Positions 52,505 through 60,762 of a stretch of DNA of 64,000 nucleotides are shown piece by piece. The notes beneath the pieces are model-generated. The model ran no database searches and was not told the origin of the DNA. It saw only the letters and a list, made by a program, of their open reading frames with translations. A program made the position numbers and the translations under genes. Position 1 is the first letter of the stretch; every line of letters starts with the position of its first letter. This DNA comes from Hahella sp. CCB-MM4. GTDB taxonomy: Bacteria > Pseudomonadota > Gammaproteobacteria > Pseudomonadales > Oleiphilaceae. Where the stretch lies: contig NZ_MRYI01000002.1 of assembly GCF_002260525.1 (NCBI RefSeq), positions 496,001 to 560,000 on the forward strand, read 5' to 3'.

Positions 52505-54850
52505 TTAAGCTGTTGTAGCAGAGCGTGACTTTCTCCCGGAGCTTTTAGCCGCTTTTGAGGTAGAACGCTTGCGGGTCGCGGACTTCACCTCTACCGGAAC
52601 CCCATTCAAGGCAGCATTGCCGGAGAGCTGGTCGATAAACTGCTCATCGGTCAAGTCGTTCAGACTGACACCTGCATGTTCAGCCGCCGTTTTCCAGTTA
52701 ACGCCTTGGCGCTTATGACCCCAGCCATGAGGGATACTGACAACCCCTTCCATCATATCGTCGGTGATCTCCACTTCGATAACCACCTTCCCTACCCGCG
52801 AAGTCACCTCAGCTTCTCCACCGTCCTGCAGCCCCAGCCTGCTGGCATCCCGGGGGTGAATCAGAAGGGTACAGCGATTCTTTCCTTTCACCAGGCGGTG
52901 ACTGTTATGCAACCAGGAATTATTGGAGCGGACATGACGACGTCCGATCAGCAGCAGACCATCGTCGGACGTTTTTTTCAGCAGCTTTCTGACCCGTGTC
53001 AGATCCTGCAGATACATTCTGGGAGCCAGCTGTATACGTCGATTACGGGTATACAGCCGCTGCAACAGAATGGGTCGCAACGGCCCCAGATCCAGTCCAT
53101 GTGGATGCTCTGCCAGCTTGGAAAGACTCAATCCCTTGGGGAGATCCTGATACTCCTCATTCATCGCCCCAGCTTCCCAGAGTTGCCTCAAAGGATGCTT
53201 GATATCGAACACCTGTAGCACTTTATCAACGTGTTTACCCCAATGCTCGGAAGCCGGCAGTTCACGGCCATAGGGTCCCAGTTGCAGATAGATATCGGCC
53301 AGTCCGTCCGGCCCAAGAGAAGAGAGAATACGATGACGCAATTCAGCCTGAACAGAGGATTTGAAATCCCGACTACTCAGGCGCCGGGCCAGCTCAAGAA
53401 AAATTTCCCAATCATGGAAACTACCAGGGCTGGACTGAAATACCGGGGGCGAATATTTAACGGTATTCCTCACCGCCACTGACGTGAATACCACATCAAT
53501 ATAGCTGTGCTCTAAGGGACCCGTAGGCGGCAGAATAATATCCGCATGACGGGAGGTTTCGGTCACATACATGTCCAGACTGACCATGAAATCCAACTGT
53601 TCCAGGGCCTCATCCAACTTCCCGCCATTAGGAGATGACAACACCGGATTGCCTGCCACGACCACCATGGCACGTATCTTCTCGGGCCCTTCGGTTAGGA
53701 TTTCTTCTGCCAAAGTGGCGGCAGGTAACTCACCCCCAAATTCAGGTAAGCCACGTACGCTACTTTTATATTTGCCAAAGTGACCTGTCAGCCCCGCCAT
53801 TCCGGTAAAGGTCACCAGATCCAGGGCCGGCAGCGTAAACATCAGACCACCCCGGCGATCCATATGGCCGGTCAAAATATTCAGACAATAGATCAACCAG
53901 GTGGATACCGCCCCAAATTCCTGCACGCTGGTTCCCATTCGTCCGTACAGCAATGCCTGACGTGTTTCTGCCAGTTCCCGGGCCAGTTCACGAATACGTT
54001 CAGCAGAGATTCCTGTTGCCGAAGCCACCATTTCTGGAGAGTAGGCATCACTGGCCAGGCGAAGTAATTCGATATCATCCAGGTGATCCTGCAGGTGTCC
54101 AAGGTGCAACAAGTTTTCCTCAAACACCGTATGCACCATCGCCAGCAACAACAGGACATCGGTGCCGGGCTTGATAAATATATGCTCATCCGCCAGACGG
54201 GCGGTTTCAGTTCTGCGTGGATCAATGGTGATGACCCGGCCACCACGGGCACGAATTGCCTTCAGACGCTTGTCGGCACCAGCTGCCGTCATCAGGCTGC
54301 CATTGGAGGCCGCGGGGTTGCCACCGATACAGATAAACAGATCAGTGCGATCAATGTCAGGCACCGGAAACATTCCCTGATGTCCAAACATCTGGAGATT
54401 GGCCAGCATGTGGGGCAGTTGATCGAGAGACGTGGCGGAAAAGCGCTTTCGCGTCGCTAAAGCGCGCAGAAATGGCACCATGAACAACATTTTTCCATGG
54501 TCATGCACATTGGGATTGCCGAGATAGACACCGACCGCATGCTTGCCGTGTTCCTCCCGAATCTGTATCAAGCGCTGGGCGGTATAGTCCAAAGCTTCCT
54601 GCCAGGTGATTTCCTCCCAACCATCACTGGTACGGCGTAACGGCTGACGCAAGCGGTCCGGGTCGTTTTGAATATCCTGCAGGGCCACAGCCTTCGGACA
54701 GATGTAGCCTTTACTGAAAGGATCCTCCGCATCGCCCTTGATGCTGAGAATTTCCTCTCCCCGGGTTTCTACCTTGATGCCGCACATTGCTTCACATAAT
54801 GTGCAATTACGAAAATGCAATTCCGGTACAGCCTGTGCGGTTTGATCCAT
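52505..54850 (-). CDS. Molybdopterin oxidoreductase with [4Fe-4S] N-terminus
   Basis: The 781-residue protein has an N-terminal [4Fe-4S] motif (Cys-Thr-Leu-Cys-x3-Cys, then Cys in GYICPKA), the bis-MGD enzyme body (QEALDYTAQRL, IGGNPAASNG, DPRRTETARLADEH, VVAGNPVLSSPNG) and a C-terminal dinucleotide-binding domain (SWLHN, SIPHGWGH). No Tat signal is seen, so it is cytoplasmic, in the formate dehydrogenase/BisC-like group. The substrate is unknown. It ends with a basic Lys/Arg/Ser tail that is not part of the fold. Confidence 0.9.
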   Translation of the reverse strand: MDQTAQAVPELHFRNCTLCEAMCGIKVETRGEEILSIKGDAEDPFSKGYICPKAVALQDIQNDPDRLRQPLRRTSDGWEEITWQEALDYTAQRLIQIREEHGKHAVGVYLGNPNVHDHGKMLFMVPFLRALATRKRFSATSLDQLPHMLANLQMFGHQGMFPVPDIDRTDLFICIGGNPAASNGSLMTAAGADKRLKAIRARGGRVITIDPRRTETARLADEHIFIKPGTDVLLLLAMVHTVFEENLLHLGHLQDHLDDIELLRLASDAYSPEMVASATGISAERIRELARELAETRQALLYGRMGTSVQEFGAVSTWLIYCLNILTGHMDRRGGLMFTLPALDLVTFTGMAGLTGHFGKYKSSVRGLPEFGGELPAATLAEEILTEGPEKIRAMVVVAGNPVLSSPNGGKLDEALEQLDFMVSLDMYVTETSRHADIILPPTGPLEHSYIDVVFTSVAVRNTVKYSPPVFQSSPGSFHDWEIFLELARRLSSRDFKSSVQAELRHRILSSLGPDGLADIYLQLGPYGRELPASEHWGKHVDKVLQVFDIKHPLRQLWEAGAMNEEYQDLPKGLSLSKLAEHPHGLDLGPLRPILLQRLYTRNRRIQLAPRMYLQDLTRVRKLLKKTSDDGLLLIGRRHVRSNNSWLHNSHRLVKGKNRCTLLIHPRDASRLGLQDGGEAEVTSRVGKVVIEVEITDDMMEGVVSIPHGWGHKRQGVNWKTAAEHAGVSLNDLTDEQFIDQLSGNAALNGVPVEVKSATRKRSTSKAAKSSGRKSRSATTA

Positions 54851-55033
54851 GACCCTGTCCTCTTATTTTTTGTTGAGCGGCATGCCCTGTATCTGATTTA
54901 GCCTCATAACCATGGCGATTGACAAGGACAGCACGTATTAGACCAAGCATCGTAGAAACCGACACCGCCGGCTGCCAAGAGCCTAACGTGCCAGTTTCTG
55001 GGGTAAACGGGTCGACAGAGAATCAGACACACA

Positions 55034-55444
55034 TCAGGACTGTCCCTGAATTCTCTCAACCACACTTTGATGACGGGACAACAGGCTTTCAAGCCGGGTA
55101 AGCTGTGCCTCCATGTCGGAGCCCTTGCGAATCCCGGTAAACTCCACACCACAACGGCACTGTCCTCCAAGAGATTTCACATGCCGAATCTCTCCCTGAA
55201 CCTTTTCCAGGGATATTTCCCCGATCTCCATTTTGAGATAGAACGATAAAATCACTGTTTGACCGACCTTGAGCAAGTGATCACTGTCAATACAAACACC
55301 TGAGTGGTTGAAATCTGTGGCGCGGACCTCTGTCCAGCTGTCTCCGAATATTCCTTTTTTATGACGAATGTTGGCTTGCAATTCGATGGCGGGAAAACGA
55401 CGTGCCCGACGTCTTTCCATTTGGGCTGCGGTTGATGAATTCAC
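55034..55444 (-). CDS. PilZ domain protein
   Basis: The 136-residue protein has the PilZ cyclic-di-GMP motifs: Arg-Arg-x-x-Arg in RRRARRF near the start and a DFNHSGVCI segment corresponding to the D/NxSxxG site. A beta-rich body and C-terminal helix follow. It should bind cyclic di-GMP and change the output of a partner, such as flagella or exopolysaccharide. It is a single gene. It could be an effector for the cyclases in this window (2275, 34948). Confidence 0.88.
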   Translation of the reverse strand: MNSSTAAQMERRRARRFPAIELQANIRHKKGIFGDSWTEVRATDFNHSGVCIDSDHLLKVGQTVILSFYLKMEIGEISLEKVQGEIRHVKSLGGQCRCGVEFTGIRKGSDMEAQLTRLESLLSRHQSVVERIQGQS

Positions 55445-55658
55445 CTAACTTCCCCTGTAATCAGTTAAATTTTTGAGTGTATGCCGTCCGGCGATTGCGA
55501 CTCCCGGCCTGACCAAAAGAAATACCGATCCATCATTCATTATTATCATTGCTCTTTTTTTATAGATCCTGGGTGGTAATGTATCCACTTGATATCAGTG
55601 TTAATTTTCAATTTTGTTAATTAGCGCAATTCTTAACACCGTAAAATAAAATAGGCAG

Positions 55659-56351
55659 ATGACAGACTGTTTCCCTGATCCCGGCTATTCAAGTGACGAG
55701 CAAATCCTTGTTCAGATAAAGGAATTTGAGCGGCAGCTGGCGCTGGAGAACGAACCGGCGCTGAAGAACAAAAGAGAAGGGAAGATTGCCCTATACCAGA
55801 GGCGATGGAATCTTCTAATGGCGGAAATGACGCTTCGTCATGGGCCTGTCAGACCATTTATACATGAAATCTCCGAACCGCTTTGGCCATCCCAACCAGA
55901 TAGCGAAGACTTACTTCCATACTCATCTTCTGATGGCCGGATTCCCTTGCCTGCCAACAGCCAGCAACTTTGGGCTCAGCATAAATATTCTGTGATGGCA
56001 CGAAGCCCCTCCTTGTATCAAAGCATCGGCCCGGAGCTCGCCAGGGGTGCCCTGACCATCCGGGAGCTATGGTTGCAGTTGGAGACCTCCCTGCAACAAG
56101 CACCGAATGAAGGGGGACTTCGTAATGCAGTGCAACACATGTGGGGCTACATCAAGTCCTCAAGTTCTCTCAAACCGGATACTGCTCCCTTGCCTCACCT
56201 GTTCAGGGAAATTCAGCAACAGGCACTCAGGCAACAGTGCCAATATCTGTTACACTCCACCGCATTAGGGGAATTTGCCTATTGGTGCTGGCGCCTGTAT
56301 CCCGATAATGGGGCGCTCACTTCCACTCATTCGACGGACTCTGCATGCTGA
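55659..56351 (+). CDS. Divergent YbgA/DUF1722-like protein
   Basis: The 230-residue protein has a C-terminal half with the DUF1722 pattern: Ala-Gln-His-Lys-Tyr-Ser-Val-Met-Ala-Arg-Ser-Pro, then GGLRNAVQHMWGYIKSSSSL. That resembles HKYxxMA and the NVLQHxxGYF region of YbgA. The N-terminal half is unrecognised. The function of the family is not established; it is often near photolyase genes, which is not so here. It overlaps the following esterase gene by seven bases, so the two are translated together. Confidence 0.65.
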   Translation: MTDCFPDPGYSSDEQILVQIKEFERQLALENEPALKNKREGKIALYQRRWNLLMAEMTLRHGPVRPFIHEISEPLWPSQPDSEDLLPYSSSDGRIPLPANSQQLWAQHKYSVMARSPSLYQSIGPELARGALTIRELWLQLETSLQQAPNEGGLRNAVQHMWGYIKSSSSLKPDTAPLPHLFREIQQQALRQQCQYLLHSTALGEFAYWCWRLYPDNGALTSTHSTDSAC

Positions 56352-57118
56352 AACTCAATCATCGTGTCCTGGGGAATGGCCCGCCCATGGTCATGCTCCA
56401 TGGGTTATTTGGTTCCATGGAAAATCTCGGGGGTATTGCCCGGCTGCTGACAGATCATTTTGAGCTTCACATGCTGGACCTCCGCAACCATGGCCGCTCG
56501 CCTCATCACCCACAGATGAATTATGCCTGCATGGCAGAAGACGTGTATCACTACATGCAGTCCGCCGGTATTGAACGCGCCCACGTGCTGGGGCACTCCA
56601 TGGGTGGTAAAACGGCCATGCAGCTGGCACTGGCCTACCCTGAGCGGATGGACCACGTCATTGTGGCAGATATCGCTCCGGTCCAATATCCGCCGCATCA
56701 TGACGGTATATTGAAAGGACTGTCACTGATAGACACCTCCTCTCTTCAGTCCCGACAGCAGGCAGATGAGTTATTGAAGCCCTACGTCGAGGAAATTCCC
56801 ATACGCCAGTTTCTGCTGAAGAACCTGGTTAAACAGGGAGCCGGAGGGTTCCAATGGCGTATGAATCTCGACGTGATCAACAGCCAGTATCAGCAGATCA
56901 TGGCTGGCCAAAGCAGCACCCAACCGTTTACCGGGCCCCTGTTGTTTATCAAAGGGGGCAAGTCAGATTACATACAGCCTCAACACAGGGAACATACCGC
57001 AAGGCTTTTCCCCAATGCGGAAGTCAAAATCATCCCCAATACCGGACATTGGCTGCATGCCGAAAAACCTGAGCTGTTTACCCGCGTGGTGAAACGCTTT
57101 TTGCAAGTGGAGGACTGA
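56345..57118 (+). CDS. Alpha/beta hydrolase (YbfF-like esterase)
   Basis: The 257-residue protein has VMLHGLFGSMENL, DLRNHGRSPH, nucleophile elbow GHSMGGK, and the catalytic His in NTGHWLHAEKP, matching YbfF-type esterases that hydrolyse acyl-CoA or short esters. It begins inside the YbgA-like gene and ends seven bases before the asparaginase gene, forming a three-gene unit. Confidence 0.92.
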   Translation: MLKLNHRVLGNGPPMVMLHGLFGSMENLGGIARLLTDHFELHMLDLRNHGRSPHHPQMNYACMAEDVYHYMQSAGIERAHVLGHSMGGKTAMQLALAYPERMDHVIVADIAPVQYPPHHDGILKGLSLIDTSSLQSRQQADELLKPYVEEIPIRQFLLKNLVKQGAGGFQWRMNLDVINSQYQQIMAGQSSTQPFTGPLLFIKGGKSDYIQPQHREHTARLFPNAEVKIIPNTGHWLHAEKPELFTRVVKRFLQVED

Positions 57119-57125
57119 CAGATTC

Positions 57126-58148
57126 ATGCATAAGAGTATCCTGATTATCTACACCGGCGGCACCATCGGCATGGTCCGTTCTCCCATGGGATATATTCCG
57201 GTTGGCGGCCTGCAGAAGCTGATCGACCTCAAGATCCCTCCCCGGATTGCAGTGGATATGCCGTCGTATGATCTGTACGAATATCCCGACCCGATCGACA
57301 GCAGTAACATACGCCCCCAGGATTGGCTACGCATTGCGCGCGATATCAGTGATCGCTATGACGACTATGACGGTTTTGTCGTTCTCCATGGCACTGACAC
57401 CATGGCTTATACCGCTTCAGCTCTGTCGTTTCTGCTGCAGGGCCTCACTAAACCGGTGATCGTGACCGGTTCACAGATCCCGTTAAGCGAGCTGCGCAAT
57501 GATGCCCAAAGCAATCTGGTAACGGCCATTGAACTGGCCAGCAGCTACGCCATTCCGGAAGTCTGTCTCTACTTCAACGGCCATCTATTGAGAGGCAACC
57601 GCAGTAGCAAGCTGAAAGCGACCGGTTTTGAAGCCTTTGAAAGCCCCAACTACCCTGAGCTGGCCAATGTAGGCATCTATATTGAGCTGAATCATAGTGT
57701 CTTGCTGCCGATACCTGAGGCGACCAATTTCCAGTTGCCGGATTACGATCATCACCAGGTAAGAGTCATTTCTCTTTATCCGGGAATGGAAGCTGAAGTT
57801 ATCCGATTATTAGCACAACCACCTTGCCGTGCCCTGATTCTACGCACCTATGGCGTCGGTAATGGACCCAGTATGGATAAAGAGTTTCTGAAGGCACTGG
57901 AAGATGCTCACCATCGTGATGTAGCACTGGTAAATTTGACCCAATGTACTACCGGCAGTGTTAAATCAGACAGTTATGCAGCCGGTTCAGAACTCGCCCG
58001 TACCGGATTGGTCGCCTCTGCTGACATGACGGTTGAAGCCGCTTTCACCAAACTTCATCACCTCTGCGCCATGCAGCTCAGTGCTGAAGAAATTCGCCTT
58101 CAGGTTGCCGCTCCGCTCGCCGGAGAGTTAACCATCAAGACAGAATAA
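57126..58148 (+). CDS. ansA: Type I (cytoplasmic) L-asparaginase
   Basis: The 340-residue protein has the asparaginase Thr motifs IYTGGTIGM and HGTDTMAYTASALSF and lacks a signal peptide, so it matches cytoplasmic type I (AnsA). It hydrolyses asparagine to aspartate and ammonia. A terminator-like hairpin lies after it at 58169-58211. Confidence 0.95.
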   Translation: MHKSILIIYTGGTIGMVRSPMGYIPVGGLQKLIDLKIPPRIAVDMPSYDLYEYPDPIDSSNIRPQDWLRIARDISDRYDDYDGFVVLHGTDTMAYTASALSFLLQGLTKPVIVTGSQIPLSELRNDAQSNLVTAIELASSYAIPEVCLYFNGHLLRGNRSSKLKATGFEAFESPNYPELANVGIYIELNHSVLLPIPEATNFQLPDYDHHQVRVISLYPGMEAEVIRLLAQPPCRALILRTYGVGNGPSMDKEFLKALEDAHHRDVALVNLTQCTTGSVKSDSYAAGSELARTGLVASADMTVEAAFTKLHHLCAMQLSAEEIRLQVAAPLAGELTIKTE

Positions 58149-58168
58149 TTCCTTCCCTTATACACACT

Positions 58169-58211
58169 GGCCTCCGGTAATTTCCGCGAAATCAAACAGT
58201 TCCCGGAGGCC
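58169..58211 (+). terminator. Terminator-like hairpin after ansA
   Basis: Perfect 9-base arms GGCCTCCGG and CCGGAGGCC around a 25-base loop, followed by three T. Confidence 0.5.
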
Positions 58212-58386
58212 TTTCCGCATCGCAACCGCCCGACACATTGACCTGCATCAACAGGCACGACAAAAGGGTTGCAGTCTTCATCATTTTGCCACATCCTTGG
58301 CTCACAATTTGATCAGAATCTCGGCATCGTTCGATGCCCGTATACACAAAAAAATAATAATTAAATCAAGCACTAATGGTGTTATC

Positions 58387-58932
58387 ATGACAATCAAAGA
58401 AAGCAAGCACGGCTTACCAATTGTTATTGATGTAGAGGCGTCCGGATTCGGCCAGGGCAGTTACCCTATAGAGGTGGGTTTCATTGGCAGCGACGGAGCC
58501 TCGTTCTGCAGTCTCATCAAACCCCAATCAAGCTGGACCGCATGGGACCCGGAAGCGGCCAAGGTTCATGGCCTGACACGGGAGATATTGGCCGACAGAG
58601 GACGAGAAGTCAGCGATGTCGCCAATATGCTGAATAACCACCTGCGAGGTGAAACAGTCTATTCAGATGCCTGGGGGCAGGATTATGCCTGGCTCTCGCT
58701 GCTGTTTGAGGAAGCAGGTATTCTTATGGAATTCAAACTTGAGGCATTGAATTCCGTGATGACCGAATCGCAGAAAAATGTCTGGCACCAAACGCGTAAG
58801 CGAGTGGAACAGATGTTGGGCCTGAGACGACACAGAGCCAGTTCCGATGCGAGGATTATCCAGATGACTTATCATTGGTCCGATGGTTCGGAACTGTGCA
58901 AGTCGCATCACGCGGCGTTGGGTGCGGCCTGA
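58387..58932 (+). CDS. DEDDh 3'-5' exonuclease-like protein (copy 2)
   Basis: The 181-residue protein has Asp15-x-Glu17 (VIDVEASG), Asp99 (WGQDYAW) and His149...Asp154 (HRASSDAR), the same order as the copy at 48073. It should be a 3'-5' exonuclease. The frame extends upstream, but ATG 58387 starts shortly before the first strand. It is a single gene. Confidence 0.83.
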   Translation: MTIKESKHGLPIVIDVEASGFGQGSYPIEVGFIGSDGASFCSLIKPQSSWTAWDPEAAKVHGLTREILADRGREVSDVANMLNNHLRGETVYSDAWGQDYAWLSLLFEEAGILMEFKLEALNSVMTESQKNVWHQTRKRVEQMLGLRRHRASSDARIIQMTYHWSDGSELCKSHHAALGAA

Positions 58933-58940
58933 GAACTGGA

Positions 58941-58997
58941 TATCCAAACCTAAGGATCCAAACTTAAAGGTCTAAACCTGTAGATCTAAACTTAAAG
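58941..58997. repeat. Imperfect 13-15-bp tandem repeats downstream of the exonuclease gene
   Basis: Four units of the form ATCCAAACTTAAAGG occur at 58941, 58956, 58971 and 58984. They are non-coding and lie eight bases after the exonuclease stop. Confidence 0.7.
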
Positions 58998-59071
58998 AAT
59001 TAACCGCTATTGTGATAACGGCACTTGTCCCAGAGCTTTGCATTGGGGGCTAAGTGCCTGTGTGTATCTGA

Positions 59072-59965
59072 ATGAATCTGTTAGAAACCAATCAACTTCC
59101 ATCATCCCTCATATCCCGAACCAGACATGCGTTATCCAGCGGAGCACTGGTGTCCATTCCCACCCAATCGGTGCAGATCCGTGATCATGAACTTCCATTT
59201 GTCCTGCGGGTACTCTCCCGCAACAAAGAGCGACAGGCAGCGGCAACATTAACTGCTGACGGTTCCGCCCCTACAGGAAAAACCAACCCTTTCCTGCCCT
59301 ATGAACAGGATCTTTATGTCGGGCACTTCAATGATAACTATGTCTGCCTGTTGAATAAGTTCAATGTGGTACCAAACCACTTCCTGATAGTGACGGCAAC
59401 ATACCAGGAACAGAACCAGTTACTGACACCACAGGACTTCGAAGTATCTCTGCAGGTTTTGAAAGAGTTACCGGGGCTGGTGTTTTTCAATGGTGGGAAG
59501 CTTGCCGGCGCTAGTCAGAAGCACAAACATCTGCAGGCAATTCCTTTCTCTGAAGCGTCTGCTCCGGAGTTCCCTGACAGACTGCTGGTCTGTCCTTTGT
59601 ATGACGTCCTTACCCAGACATCATCACAACAGGTACAGTCTCCGGAATTACCATTTTTGCATCGCCTCAAGGTCGATTATTCCCCTGACCCAGACGCGCT
59701 TCATCAAACTTATCTTCAATGGGTTCAGGAATTGGGGATAGCAAACGATCCACAAAGCTTGCCGGGAGCCTATAACCTGCTGCTGACGAGGGAATGGTTC
59801 ATGATTGTTCCGAGAAAACAGGAGCATTTCGCAGGAATGTCTGTCAACGCCCTGGGATTTGCCGGTACCTTGCTGGCAAGAACACCTGAGCAACTGCAAC
59901 AGATACAGGAAACCGGTCCACTGCACCTGCTATCTCGTGTGACTTTTCCCCAGCAACCAGGATGA
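59072..59965 (+). CDS. Ap4A phosphorylase / ATP adenylyltransferase-like protein
   Basis: The 297-residue protein has PYEQDLYVGHFNDNYVCLLNKF, NHFLIVTATYQEQ and the catalytic His-x-His-x-Gln (KHKHLQ) of the Ap4A phosphorylase II branch of the HIT/GalT superfamily. It probably splits diadenosine tetraphosphate with phosphate to ATP and ADP, limiting this stress nucleotide. No strong ribosome site precedes ATG 59072. It overlaps the next convergent gene by no bases (stop at 59965, stop of neighbour at 59966). Confidence 0.87.
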   Translation: MNLLETNQLPSSLISRTRHALSSGALVSIPTQSVQIRDHELPFVLRVLSRNKERQAAATLTADGSAPTGKTNPFLPYEQDLYVGHFNDNYVCLLNKFNVVPNHFLIVTATYQEQNQLLTPQDFEVSLQVLKELPGLVFFNGGKLAGASQKHKHLQAIPFSEASAPEFPDRLLVCPLYDVLTQTSSQQVQSPELPFLHRLKVDYSPDPDALHQTYLQWVQELGIANDPQSLPGAYNLLLTREWFMIVPRKQEHFAGMSVNALGFAGTLLARTPEQLQQIQETGPLHLLSRVTFPQQPG

Positions 59966-60334
59966 TCAGGAGGCGACCACCTGCCCCCGATACATTCTCA
60001 CCTTCCCTGAACCATTTTCATTGCCCGCTCGCTTGGGCTTGTCATCCTTCACTATCTTCTGTCCCCGATAGGTCCGGTAATTCTGCCCTTCATCGGGATA
60101 CCCGAATGAGGGAGGGTCCAGATCCTCTCGCGAGAGTGAAATATCTGCTAACTGGATAGCGGCGTAGGTGAGGTCTTTGGTGATATTACATGTGGAACGA
60201 GTTGCCATGCTCACCATTTCATCCAGAACATTTGGACTGCTGAGCTGCAATACTCCCAGATTTTCCTCCCTGAACCGTTTCCGCAGCAATTGCAGTAGAT
60301 CGATCATTTCTTTATTGAAGACCATAAGAGCCAC
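59966..60334 (-). CDS. Small protein with two YRGQ motifs
   Basis: The 122-residue protein has a helical N-terminal half and two copies of Tyr-Arg-Gly-Gln in its C-terminal half (Thr-Tyr-Arg-Gly-Gln-Lys and Met-Tyr-Arg-Gly-Gln-Val). These recall DUF4278-type motifs, but I cannot assign a family. It is convergent with the Ap4A phosphorylase gene. Confidence 0.65.
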   Translation of the reverse strand: MALMVFNKEMIDLLQLLRKRFREENLGVLQLSSPNVLDEMVSMATRSTCNITKDLTYAAIQLADISLSREDLDPPSFGYPDEGQNYRTYRGQKIVKDDKPKRAGNENGSGKVRMYRGQVVAS

Positions 60335-60762
60335 CTTGCCTTATTTAAACTCGGTTTTATCCTTTACCTGCTAACGCTAGTTTTTCCAGGCAGACAGCAC
60401 GAGTTATCAAATCGGAAGGTATAAGCCCAGCAACGCTTATGCCAACTAATTGGCCCAGGAATGATGAAATGATGTCGATCTGTTGACACCATGCCACGCT
60501 TGGCCTGACAGGACATTCTTACTAGCCCTTATTACCTAGGGGTAAATCCCAGGTAGCCGGACGGGAAACTGATTGCGCCATAATGAGGCAATGAATGCAC
60601 CAAGAAGGCATAATGCGCACCGCATAGGTGCAAACAGACCAAATACAGGTGCAAACAGATCAAATACAGGTGCACGCATATCAACAGACGTCACCGGTGC
60701 AATCATGGCGTCATGCCAACTGTCAGAGTAAACTCCGAACATTTGGCGTACACGAGGGTTTG
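60335..60762. other. Divergent gap before the sensor kinase
   Basis: This 428-base gap holds a 21-bp tandem repeat (60626-60667, with a third partial copy) and further AGGTGCA/GGTGCA motifs to about 60708. I find no convincing sigma-54 site. A TTGACA occurs at 60483 but no matching -10 box. Confidence 0.45.
60626..60667. repeat. 21-bp direct repeat upstream of the sensor kinase
   Basis: Units 60626-60646 and 60647-60667 begin with AGGTGCAAACAGA and differ at one base. A partial third copy begins at 60668. The 21-base period is two turns of the helix, so each unit presents the same face. Confidence 0.8.

Noticed and set aside
60400-60560. Sigma-54 promoter for the kinase operon
   Set aside because: TTGGCCC and TTGGCCT occur near 60442 and 60500, but neither has a correctly spaced GC element.
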